In this document: positions 51,801 through 60,026 of the stretch, in pieces
Layout: each line of letters starts with the position of its first letter
Position numbering within the stretch: the first letter of the stretch is position 1
Assembly (NCBI GenBank): GCA_900318265.1
Contig: ONKA01000012.1
Span: 1 to 64,000, forward strand
From: an uncultured Bacteroidales bacterium
GTDB taxonomy: Bacteria; Bacteroidota; Bacteroidia; Bacteroidales; F082
Direction: 5' to 3'
DNA: 64,000 bases
Position numbers and translations under genes: made by a program
Notes under the pieces: model-generated
Told to the model about the DNA's origin: nothing
The model's input: the letters and a program-made list of their open reading frames with translations, nothing else
The model's database searches: none

Positions 51801-54800
51801 ACATTGCCATACAAGGTCTTGGTGACACCGATTTGGGCAGCAGGTATCATCACAGGATAATCCGTCTTGTCAGTCGTCATTTCTGTTTGGTTCTCATCCG
51901 TCCAATAAAGCGGGTGACCATCGGAATCCGTTTGTTGTGTATATGTAAACGGACCAAATTCGTCGCTGGCACTCGAGGTACCGATTTGGATCACATCATC
52001 CTCACTCACCAAATAAACGTTGTTAGCCGAAGCTCCCTTGGTGTTGCCAATCAGCTGAACCGCATCAGAAACGATCATCGTACCAGCCATATAGACAGCA
52101 CCACCCTCTCCATTCGTCACGTTATGAGTGATGGTGGCGTTTTGGTTCATCTTCAACGTGCCTCCATCGGCAACCGAGAGTGCACCTCCGTTGGCCAAGC
52201 TGTTGTTCTCCTGCAACGTAGTACCATTGGTCAAGGTGGCCGTACCGCCACTGGCGATGGTAATCATGGGTGAATTGGCTATGACACCAGCATCCTTACC
52301 AGTTTCCGTAGGTACTGGGCTGTCATGTTCACTCATGTGACCGTCCAAGGTAATGTCGCGGAGGGTGAAATTACCCTTATTGCCGACAGCAACCAAGGTG
52401 CCCGTAAAGGCCTCATTGTCTTCATTGCCAACGATTGGGGGAGTAATCATAACAGGTTCATTGGGAACACCATCCGTCTCTGCTTCAGTTGTTTCTTCAC
52501 CTGTTTCCGGATCATAATACAAGAAGTCACCATTGGCATTTCTCTTTTGCTTACTCCCCAGCGGATGACCACCAGGATAACGGTAGATGGTCACTCCGTT
52601 ATAGGCAGAACCAGACCATTCCAGGTTCTTCGTGACATCAACTGTATTAACGATATAGATGATATCGCCAGGCATGTAGCCACAACGGTTAAAGATGTAA
52701 TTCAATGTAAGAGCAGCGTCATTGGGATAGTTGGCAGTGTTGGCATTGGAACCGTTTTGGCCGTCCAAATAGAACACCTTACCGACGCCACGACGAATCA
52801 CCTGAACCTTAATGGTTAGGTTTTGCGAATGATCCGTTCCTGTACCATTTTTATAGTTGGTGAACTTAATCGTGAAGGTAAGCACACCCAAAAGGGCTGG
52901 ATGTTGTTCATCCTCATTAAAAGCAGTTTGATTATTATCACCATTGTAAGTCAAGGTGAAATCGAAGGCAATAGGCGTACGTCCACTCGCGGTTCCTAAC
53001 AATACATTAGGAGTAAAGTTATGAGAATCGTATGTCCCTGATGCAGTACCGTTCCAACCGTCGGAGTTGTCTTCGTTACGGGCAGCGGCGATCTCCATGG
53101 CAAAATGCGTGAAGTCATACGTACTACCCTTGCTTTTCCAACAATCTTGAGTGGTAGCGTCCACATTATTAGGTTCGAAAGTGACACTAGTTAAAGTAAA
53201 GTTTGACAAGTCTCCAGAGTAGTCAAAAAGGTCAAATGTAGGTAGAATCACCTTAGCCGTATAATTATCGGCAGGACGATGCAGACCATCCATCATGGCA
53301 TAGGTCTGAGTGGTGAATGTGTTGTTGATGGTCGTATAGGTATTGATGGTCAAACTGACCTTGACAATATCAGTTATGTTGCCATCCGCATCGCACTGCA
53401 CCAAAGTTACATACATGGGGTCCCAAGTCATGTTGGTGCTGATCTGGTTGGAATAGGTGAGACGGAAGGTCACTTGAGGTTCAACCGTGTTGTCGGAACA
53501 GGTAAACTTGTTGACAGGGACAAGGCTATTATTCACACTCGCCACACTCGCCAAGAATTGGTCTGACTCGGGGCAAACGATGAGACCTCCTTGCTCGACC
53601 ACCGGAGAGCTCAGAGAGCTCAGTGTCATACCTTCACCCGCCAAGGTAACCAAACCAAAATTGATGTTCGGGTTCTGATTAATCTGTTCTTGAGCAGTTG
53701 CATCGGGACCCGTCAATTGCTGATCTCCATTTTCAACGAAATGGATCCAGTTTTGTGTATTATCAGTCATACTTGCAATAGCAGTAGCAAAAGTCATCAC
53801 GTCTGGGCCGTAATCAACCGTGGTGTTGAGGTTGGCACCCTCGCCTGAGGTTTGGAACTTGTAGTAAGCCGAACTGCTCCTCCATGCCGGCAACTTGATG
53901 GTGACATCCACATAGTTGAAGGATTCTGTACCATCGGCGTATGCGTTGATCACGCCTTCACGCTCGCTGTACATGCCGCCGTCACGCCAGATACGGAAGT
54001 ACTGCTCGCCTGCCTTAGTGGTAGTGGTGTGGTTTTCGTAAGGCATTTGGACACCGTCACTAATCACCTCACCAGGTGCGTCACTGATGGCTGCGAATGC
54101 ATTGTTTGTCAAAGTGCCGGCAGAGAAGTTGTTCTTGGTGGCATCATAACTCACCCAACCGCCATCCAACGGGTTGTCTAAAGTGGTGTTGATTTGGTTA
54201 CCCTCGTCTTTGCTTTGCTTCGGGCGAGCGTAGGCGCAGATGTTGTCATCCGCATTGAGACCTGTCATCATGTGGGCAAAACCGTTCAACATACCATAGC
54301 CGGCAGCGACTGTGCCGTTCTCATAGGTCATGTGATCGTGATAAATCTCAATGTAGTTACCACCGTTCACACGGATCTTGTTGTCGATGGGGCCGCCCAC
54401 AGCACCCAAGCCGCCGTAGGCGACAGGTTGATAGACGGCATTGATGCCTTTATACAGGTCATTGACCGTTGCACTCCAGAAGTCGATGATGCGCGTCACG
54501 GGTGCATTCAAGAAGATAGAGCTGCCGCTCGTCATACGCACGGTCTTGTCGAACGAATAGATGGCGTATTTCTCTGTGGCGTCAATGGAGTTGACCTTGG
54601 ACTGGCCCGTGAAGTTGAGGTGGGAATTGTCGATGACCAAAGTATCGGCGCGCTGGATGGAGAAGAGCGTACGAGTGGCATCGCTGAAAGGCTCTGGGAA
54701 GTTGTCCTTACTGCCACCGTTGGCGTGACCATAGTTGCGAACATAGATACCACGGCCCTGACTACCGGCATCGCCGGAGGTACCGCAACCCAAGAGACTG

Positions 54801-57800
54801 CCCTTGATGTTCATGTAGGAAGGTGCGCTTTCGTCGGAAGTCTCGGTGTCGTAGCCTTCGCCATCCACGTAGATGTCAGAATAGCCTGAAATATTGGACG
54901 GGCTAAAGGTGCCACCGGCGAAGGTGCCAAAGTCACTACCGGCCCAAACGTTGTAGGCCAAGAGCAGCTTGCCTGTCTTATACATGTTTTCGTTTTCTTC
55001 GCCAAAACTCGGGGCGCAGTGCGGCGCATGGAGGATGGCTTCTTTACCGACGAAGACATAAACCGAGCCGAAAGTCTGACCGAAGTAACCAGCGGCATAC
55101 ACCTGTTCGTCGACCTGACCGGCGCTGATGTTGACCACCGAACTCATTGCTTTCTCCGAAGTATTATAGCCCGTGAATGACAAAGCGTCGTTGGCATTAC
55201 GTGAACCGCCATAGACATTGGTGAAAATGCGGCCGCCCATGATGTTGACGCTGTGCGAACCCGCCACATAGACGCTACCCGAGCTTCCGTAGGCGCCGCC
55301 GAACACGTTGCCACGGATGATACCGTCTTTAATATCGACTTCGGTGTTGCCGTTGGTCTTACCCATACGACCGCCACCGAACACATCGCCGACAATGTTG
55401 CCGCCGCTAACAGTGACTATTGAGGCCAATTCGCCACTCTTCACCACATCGCCGTTTTCACCACCGCCATAAACGGACTCATTCACCGTGCCACCGCTTA
55501 CCGTGGCGTTGGTTTGTCCTGTGATTTGAGCAGTGGAACCACCCGCAACGCCTTTACCGGCACCAAACACATTCTGAACCGTGCCGCCGCTGAAGTTGAC
55601 GTAGGTGTTGCTCGTGACAGTACCTTCCTCACCACCGCCATACACATTATGGGTAATAGCGCCACCGCTAATGTTGACTACGGTGCTATCCATCATGATG
55701 GTTCCTGCATAAACAGCAGTTGGGCCTCCCTTGCCACCGCCAAAAACCGAACCACCCACACGGCCACCGGTCATGTTGACAACGGCTTTTCCGTTGGCGG
55801 TTCCATTAGTGTTGCTTCCTCCGTAAACGTTGCCTTCAACAACACCATCCTTGATATGGATGAACGCCATCTGCGAATCGGACAAATTGGCTCCTCCATA
55901 CACATCCTCGTGAATCCTACCACCAAGGATGTAAACATTGGCGGCATGACCCTTGCCTTCGAACACGCGGCCGAGGTTGCCACCACCATAGACACTGTGA
56001 AGAATATCACAATGGTCAGCAATTACCACATAGGAGTTTTCCATTGACGAGGGAACGCTTTCTCCTCCATAACTACCACGGCCTGTTCCGAAAACATTGC
56101 CACCCACTGTTCCTGGGATATTATTTACATTAGGAATGGTATGGGGGTGTTCTCCACCTATGATGGCATTGCCGCCAACGTAAATATAAGCGTCGCCGAT
56201 ACCTCTACCACCATAATCTTGTTGTTGCGTACCATTGCATCCGCCTGCTACCCATCCTTCGATGAGGCCTCCAGTGATGATGATCTTTCTATGGCCCCAA
56301 GCAGCACTTGCAGCGGCACCGCCATAAACACCACCATGGATGATAGCATCTTTCTTGATACGAATGGTGGCCGTAGTGTCGTTTCTATCAACATATTGCG
56401 CTGTAGCTGTTGGATAAGTATTATCATCACCGGATGCTTTTGGTCCACGACCGCCAGCAATGCAAGCGAACTCACCACCTTCAACGGTCAAATAACGTTT
56501 TCCGCTATAGGAGTTGCTTTCACCCGTAGTGCCAATGTAGAACGATTGCGTATTACTTCCAATCGTATTTTCGAATTGGTCTTCTTGGAATTTTCCGCTT
56601 TTTGTAATGCAAGTAAATGTACGCTCTCTTCTATTAACTGAGGCATTAATGCGTCTTTCGCCATTTTCACCAATTAAAGGATATCTGTTTCCAAAAGCAA
56701 TTTCTCCATTAGATGGAGCGACGGTAAGTTTACCATTGTCTTTATTATTTGCTCGATCATAATCGGTACCAAATGTCAACAAAGTATGGAATCTTCGATC
56801 TTGTGCAGTACCATATTGTCCTGCCAAAACCTCAATGTGACCATAATTGCCGCTTTCAAGACGGATTCTCGTGTCACTTCCATCAACATCTCCTCGTATG
56901 GCATTAATCTGTGTGGCAATTGTATAGTTGGTAGTCATACCTCTACCAATGCAGAGATAATGTCCGTTGGCATTGATGTAGTACTCACTATTAGCGTAAT
57001 CATTATTTTGTACGTATTCGAGTTTGAGGTCATAGTTTAAATCAAGATCTCCCCCAAAGTCGATTCCACAACTATTAGAACCTGCCGTTCCATCCGGGTA
57101 GTAGGAAGAAATGGTGACAGCCCTATTATTGGGGTTATTCAAAAGGTTGTTATCACCTCCCAAAACAAAATCATTATTGTTACGTGCTAATACCACAAAA
57201 TTACGTTCAAAACCCACAGCGGTATTTGTGACAGTAACAGCATTATCGCTATCATACGTCGCCACGTATGCCTTGGCCCACAAGGCTTCGAAATCCACCT
57301 CATTGCCCTCTTCCTTGGAAGTGACAAACTGGAGGGCTTCCTCTGCATCGACCATATCACCCACGTTCACCGTAGTGCCGTTAGCTCTTTGGATTTCCAA
57401 ACCACTGCTCACGCGCTTCACGCGCCATGCGTAGAAACCACGGTAGTCGTTAAAAGTAACACTTCCTCCATTGGAACCACCTTCTTGCACCGTGGTCGAT
57501 CCTGTTACTGGATTGTTTTGGTTATTAGTATTATAATAAGCTATTCCGTTCCAAATTACTTCACCATTTGCATCATCGTATCTTACTTCACAACCAACTG
57601 AACCATTAGGAACCCATCCACCATTATAAACGTATAACGAGAAAGAAACTGTTGTTCCTGCTAACACTTGAAGAGTTGCCTCTGGATAAATACTTCCCTG
57701 TTGCGAAGTCCAATAAATGTCACCGCTCCATGTACGTTGCGTATTAGTTACATCTGTATAAGTTACATTAATATAACCAAAAGCATTGTCTTGTATAGTG

Positions 57801-59482
57801 CCTCTAACATAGATGTTTCTCGTTGCTACCACATTTGAATACGTCGGTCTCTTCGAGAACGGGTTGGGAATGGTGGTATAGGAATAATTATTGTCTGTGC
57901 CTTCAGGGTCGTCATTTTCAAGTGTCTTCAGATAGACGAATTGGTTGCCTGCTTCATTGGGGCCTACCTGTACGCCTGTGGCATCTGCGGTCCAACTGTT
58001 ATTGGCGGGAGTCGCTCCATCGGTGGTGCTCACCGTACCCGTGCCATTGCCGAAGTAAGTGATCTTCACATCGGCAGGGTTGAGGCTATGGATGGGCTGG
58101 TCGGGGTCGCTGTAGTAGCTCCAGTTATGGTCCTCGCGGTCGTCGAGAACCACTACGCCGCCGCCTATGCCGCTACCGCCTTCGGGGACATAGATATTGG
58201 TGGCAACTTCAGAGTTCTCGAAGCCTTCCAACGGGTTACCATCTTCATCCTCCATAACTGCGATAGCTTTCACCGTAGTACCATAGCTCACTGCGAAAGG
58301 AGCGGTGTAGGTCGTGCTGCTGGTCGTAGGAGTAGAACCGTCAGTGGTATAATAGATGGTCACACCCGACATCGTGCAAGCGATGGTAGCATTGCCATCG
58401 GGGAAAGTGATGGTCGGAGTAGGCACCTTCACATCATCGAAGGAGAGCTCAACCACTTGTGTCGACATCTTATCGCTACAAGTTTCGGCGCGAGTCACAG
58501 CCTTGAAAGTCGTATTAGGCGTGTTCCACTCAAAGGGTGCATTATACCGAATACCATTGGTAGCTGAGGGCTCGCTGCCATCAGTGGTGTACCACACGTA
58601 GTAGGTCTCGTTGAGGTTGGAGGGTAGTGCAGCCGGAGTCATCGTGATAGTGTTCAGTTCACGCGTGATGGTAGGCAGGCCTGGGGTGGGCGTGACATCA
58701 GCGGCTGTGAACTCTTTGGAAGCAACATCACTATTGGTATTATCAAGGCGTGCAATCGCCTTAATGGTAGTGCCAGGATTCACATCGAAAGGACCTTTAT
58801 AAAGAATGGCTCCAGTCAACGGGTCGGCCACCACGGGATCGTTTCCATCAGTGGTATAATAAATCTCAGCACCTTTGTTGTTGGCATTGATCACGATAGC
58901 GTCGGAGCAGGCCTCGAAGCTGATTTGGGGCTTCAGCAGCTCGTAATCATTGACGCATTGCACCGTGGCCTGCCAACCTTCCTCACGATAGCCATAAGAA
59001 TGGAAATAGAAAGTGATGGGGCCGTTGGCAACAACGCTGAATGCGCCAGTCATGTTGCCTGTGTATCTGGTGATGAGGTTGTCTGGATTTACAGCAGCAC
59101 CGTCATAGATGTACAGTTCAGCAGTATTCAAACGCAAAGACCAATCACTGCCAATGGAGTGGTTTGTTCCACCATTGTCCGAATAAGCAGTAAAAGTGTT
59201 GAAGGTCACCTTTATTATCTTGCCTGTTTCGGCAGGGCTGAAAGTGTAAGTAAACTCTTCGCCACGTTGGAACCAACGTTCCCAGAAGTAGTCAGGGCCG
59301 TGGGATTCACCGCCTGAGTCATAGAAATTGATAGTTCCACTCGAGGGAACGCTCATAGAACCAGTGTGCATGTACACATTGGTTTGTGCTGTCGCCGCAC
59401 CGGCGAAGCACACCATCATCAGCAACAGCAAGCCGGCTTTCAACTTGTTGAGCTTTCTCTTTTTGGGGTAATTCTTTTGCAT
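48875..59482 (-). CDS. Giant mosaic T9SS-sorted surface protein (cassette 2)
   Basis: 3535 aa. Signal peptide ends near TAQ (residue 33). A CUB-like domain spans about 34-177 (FERGEEF-type region to EEGWQATVQC). Three chitobiase/hexosaminidase C-terminal-like repeats are centred on YYTTDGNDP (209), WYTTDGSEP (298) and YYTTDGSTP (378). A beta-solenoid region of about residues 1040-1450 has many VYGGG/VFGGG turns alternating with NISGG-type turns. A Pmp-like segment lies near 2360-2490 (NGGALSVADGG, GEGGAVYMAG), with GLUG-like repeats near 2690-2890 (GGLVGLAQ, GGLVGINGG). A T9SS type A sorting domain occupies the last 80 residues (YNEGDGTFAFFDG to TMVQKIVVR). Adhesin or matrix role inferred. 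No catalytic site recognised. Confidence 0.85.
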   Translation of the reverse strand: MQKNYPKKRKLNKLKAGLLLLMMVCFAGAATAQTNVYMHTGSMSVPSSGTINFYDSGGESHGPDYFWERWFQRGEEFTYTFSPAETGKIIKVTFNTFTAYSDNGGTNHSIGSDWSLRLNTAELYIYDGAAVNPDNLITRYTGNMTGAFSVVANGPITFYFHSYGYREEGWQATVQCVNDYELLKPQISFEACSDAIVINANNKGAEIYYTTDGNDPVVADPLTGAILYKGPFDVNPGTTIKAIARLDNTNSDVASKEFTAADVTPTPGLPTITRELNTITMTPAALPSNLNETYYVWYTTDGSEPSATNGIRYNAPFEWNTPNTTFKAVTRAETCSDKMSTQVVELSFDDVKVPTPTITFPDGNATIACTMSGVTIYYTTDGSTPTTSSTTYTAPFAVSYGTTVKAIAVMEDEDGNPLEGFENSEVATNIYVPEGGSGIGGGVVVLDDREDHNWSYYSDPDQPIHSLNPADVKITYFGNGTGTVSTTDGATPANNSWTADATGVQVGPNEAGNQFVYLKTLENDDPEGTDNNYSYTTIPNPFSKRPTYSNVVATRNIYVRGTIQDNAFGYINVTYTDVTNTQRTWSGDIYWTSQQGSIYPEATLQVLAGTTVSFSLYVYNGGWVPNGSVGCEVRYDDANGEVIWNGIAYYNTNNQNNPVTGSTTVQEGGSNGGSVTFNDYRGFYAWRVKRVSSGLEIQRANGTTVNVGDMVDAEEALQFVTSKEEGNEVDFEALWAKAYVATYDSDNAVTVTNTAVGFERNFVVLARNNNDFVLGGDNNLLNNPNNRAVTISSYYPDGTAGSNSCGIDFGGDLDLNYDLKLEYVQNNDYANSEYYINANGHYLCIGRGMTTNYTIATQINAIRGDVDGSDTRIRLESGNYGHIEVLAGQYGTAQDRRFHTLLTFGTDYDRANNKDNGKLTVAPSNGEIAFGNRYPLIGENGERRINASVNRRERTFTCITKSGKFQEDQFENTIGSNTQSFYIGTTGESNSYSGKRYLTVEGGEFACIAGGRGPKASGDDNTYPTATAQYVDRNDTTATIRIKKDAIIHGGVYGGAAASAAWGHRKIIITGGLIEGWVAGGCNGTQQQDYGGRGIGDAYIYVGGNAIIGGEHPHTIPNVNNIPGTVGGNVFGTGRGSYGGESVPSSMENSYVVIADHCDILHSVYGGGNLGRVFEGKGHAANVYILGGRIHEDVYGGANLSDSQMAFIHIKDGVVEGNVYGGSNTNGTANGKAVVNMTGGRVGGSVFGGGKGGPTAVYAGTIMMDSTVVNISGGAITHNVYGGGEEGTVTSNTYVNFSGGTVQNVFGAGKGVAGGSTAQITGQTNATVSGGTVNESVYGGGENGDVVKSGELASIVTVSGGNIVGDVFGGGRMGKTNGNTEVDIKDGIIRGNVFGGAYGSSGSVYVAGSHSVNIMGGRIFTNVYGGSRNANDALSFTGYNTSEKAMSSVVNISAGQVDEQVYAAGYFGQTFGSVYVFVGKEAILHAPHCAPSFGEENENMYKTGKLLLAYNVWAGSDFGTFAGGTFSPSNISGYSDIYVDGEGYDTETSDESAPSYMNIKGSLLGCGTSGDAGSQGRGIYVRNYGHANGGSKDNFPEPFSDATRTLFSIQRADTLVIDNSHLNFTGQSKVNSIDATEKYAIYSFDKTVRMTSGSSIFLNAPVTRIIDFWSATVNDLYKGINAVYQPVAYGGLGAVGGPIDNKIRVNGGNYIEIYHDHMTYENGTVAAGYGMLNGFAHMMTGLNADDNICAYARPKQSKDEGNQINTTLDNPLDGGWVSYDATKNNFSAGTLTNNAFAAISDAPGEVISDGVQMPYENHTTTTKAGEQYFRIWRDGGMYSEREGVINAYADGTESFNYVDVTIKLPAWRSSSAYYKFQTSGEGANLNTTVDYGPDVMTFATAIASMTDNTQNWIHFVENGDQQLTGPDATAQEQINQNPNINFGLVTLAGEGMTLSSLSSPVVEQGGLIVCPESDQFLASVASVNNSLVPVNKFTCSDNTVEPQVTFRLTYSNQISTNMTWDPMYVTLVQCDADGNITDIVKVSLTINTYTTINNTFTTQTYAMMDGLHRPADNYTAKVILPTFDLFDYSGDLSNFTLTSVTFEPNNVDATTQDCWKSKGSTYDFTHFAMEIAAARNEDNSDGWNGTASGTYDSHNFTPNVLLGTASGRTPIAFDFTLTYNGDNNQTAFNEDEQHPALLGVLTFTIKFTNYKNGTGTDHSQNLTIKVQVIRRGVGKVFYLDGQNGSNANTANYPNDAALTLNYIFNRCGYMPGDIIYIVNTVDVTKNLEWSGSAYNGVTIYRYPGGHPLGSKQKRNANGDFLYYDPETGEETTEAETDGVPNEPVMITPPIVGNEDNEAFTGTLVAVGNKGNFTLRDITLDGHMSEHDSPVPTETGKDAGVIANSPMITIASGGTATLTNGTTLQENNSLANGGALSVADGGTLKMNQNATITHNVTNGEGGAVYMAGTMIVSDAVQLIGNTKGASANNVYLVSEDDVIQIGTSSASDEFGPFTYTQQTDSDGHPLYWTDENQTEMTTDKTDYPVMIPAAQIGVTKTLYGNVDGYTEVVKVETTNEIEWLADPYARPNVIIFRDGGLYQLEKYNDPTYLYWIGTWVTVQHWNPEYESDQVEGYDPNNFSGHLNNIDTPEELAWLISYVNGLNGATAHPNAVATITADIDMDASIWVPIGNNGTHFKGTFEGNGHVITGIHSILVNDDAAMFGVTEGATIQNTVAVVDFNGNSINKGTFIGTMNGGTLANVEAAGDLIGKANTVNMGGLVGLAQALEVANGDPQKPTIHSSFAVNTITAEKSETVVGGLVGINGGNLYNSYANVSLGENNVATTLGGLVVVNQANCTVENCYVINPIGPAFAATNDGDINYCYAADGTTVFVGADSDNPSGHGTYAVVKARKEIGYMYDDNKVTAETADTTYIRSKIIYGGGKIATWPGLLSTLNQWVEANPRHLTNLAPWFRPTSGNINGDLPILGFAKDNSFATQDGKFLFYGSNVNANGLDNLFTVYNGKTANMFLYGNATDVTLGNGSNPLFINEDAVLLQKATDGNTPDITATVGVTFDNSCGDGVATNTGAPLTYDWHFMSTPLQNAPINATFGATTGFMNPANIESMDANCYFPNGLFDQSAVTWDFYTYSEEFHHWVNLKRTDHFYQENGQSFDYDNETSFEKGKGYMMAISQDSYMSSTGKLNKGGVEVTLTNKESQHLDTEYNEGWNLVGNPYQGYLDLMALFDAEVNPNASQAYVYDADLKAFTPFVNGASANPTIIERYLHQHQAFFVHAEPDENEQTATLTFMPNMATAEIATGYTAPYYRGEGRINYPLVNLFAENTKGNRDLAVIEFNRPELGGATKVNGVRNANFQVSASLEGHRYGLVFTPEGTEKVPVHFITEENGTFTLTWETLHGDFTSLLLVDNMTGTITDMLRADHYTFDATTDDYASRFYITYTVTGVDEYNEGDGTFAFFDGSEWVVNGKGQLDVVDVQGRTLYSERLVNDKNRVSLNGVAAGVYLLRVSDGTNTMVQKIVVR

Positions 59483-59811
59483 TTTACTTCGAAGTTTTTT
59501 ATTTGTTAATTCTTACTTTTTGTCGTTTTCTTACACCTTATATAAAATAGGGGCAGATGCTTGCGTCAAACACGCAGGCACAAGAGCCGATTGTGGGCAC
59601 TCTACACACTCCTTCCCTATCGCAAAGCGCAGTAAAAAGCCTGCGGCTCGTCAAGGTAGAAATCCGGTAAGTGTCCAGCAAAATCCCTCTTAAGGTGCTG
59701 GTTTTGTTCATTTTAGGATCCTAATTTCTATTTTTGTTTTTACTATAGTAATTATGTACGTCAACGAAATGGGGGTACCGTCCCAATGGGCTTCGTTGAA
59801 GCGCACGAATT
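59483..59811 (-). ncRNA. Conserved structured 5' leader of giant gene 2 (candidate cis-regulatory RNA)
   Basis: Homologous to the leader of giant gene 1 (47920-48233). The outer stem is CAACGAA / TTCGTTG (59792-59798 with 59762-59768); the other leader has CAACGGA / TCCGTTG, a compensatory pair change. TTAGGATCCTAA is at 59713-59724, and the CCAGCA...TGCTGG stem is at 59696-59701 with 59675-59680. TTACTATAGTAA, the AGAGTGCCC block, the TATAAGGTG stretch and ACTTCGAAGT before the start codon are all retained, while spacer sequence has diverged. Confidence 0.6.
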
Positions 59812-59817
59812 CGGCTG

Positions 59818-59825
59818 CAAAAATA
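59818..59825 (-). promoter_or_regulatory. -7 promoter element for giant gene 2
   Basis: TATTTTTG on the minus strand, same context as 48240-48247; predicts a leader of about 328 nt. Confidence 0.7.
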
Positions 59826-60026
59826 AGAAAAATTATCCTTACAGGACACTAATAATGAAAATAAAAATAAAAAAATGTAATAAGATTAAAATCAGCGGTT
59901 TGAGTAAGGTTTGGAAATAAATCTTACGTGAATCTAACGTAAATAATCGCTCGCGAGGGGGGAACACGGATAGACACGGATGGACACGGATGACAAACTC
60001 CATTCCCGCGAAGCGGGAAACGCTTA
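59826..60026. other. Conserved upstream region, tandem repeat and hairpin between giant gene 2 and mutS2
   Basis: 59826-59955 matches the region upstream of giant gene 1. It is followed by three ACACGGAT-type tandem units (59964-59992) and the hairpin TTCCCGC-GAA-GCGGGAA (60003-60019), which lies just after the mutS2 stop and may serve as its terminator. No coding region seen. Confidence 0.6.

Noticed and set aside
49616-52273. An 885-codon open frame on the plus strand opposite the 3535-aa gene
   Set aside because: It is antisense to a continuous, domain-rich protein. The translation is low in recognisable motifs, dominated by Val, His, Gly and Ile, and has no convincing promoter; it is a codon-bias shadow.
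59964-59992. Tandem ACACGGAT units as a CRISPR array
   Set aside because: Units are about 10 nt with no spacers; a simple tandem repeat.
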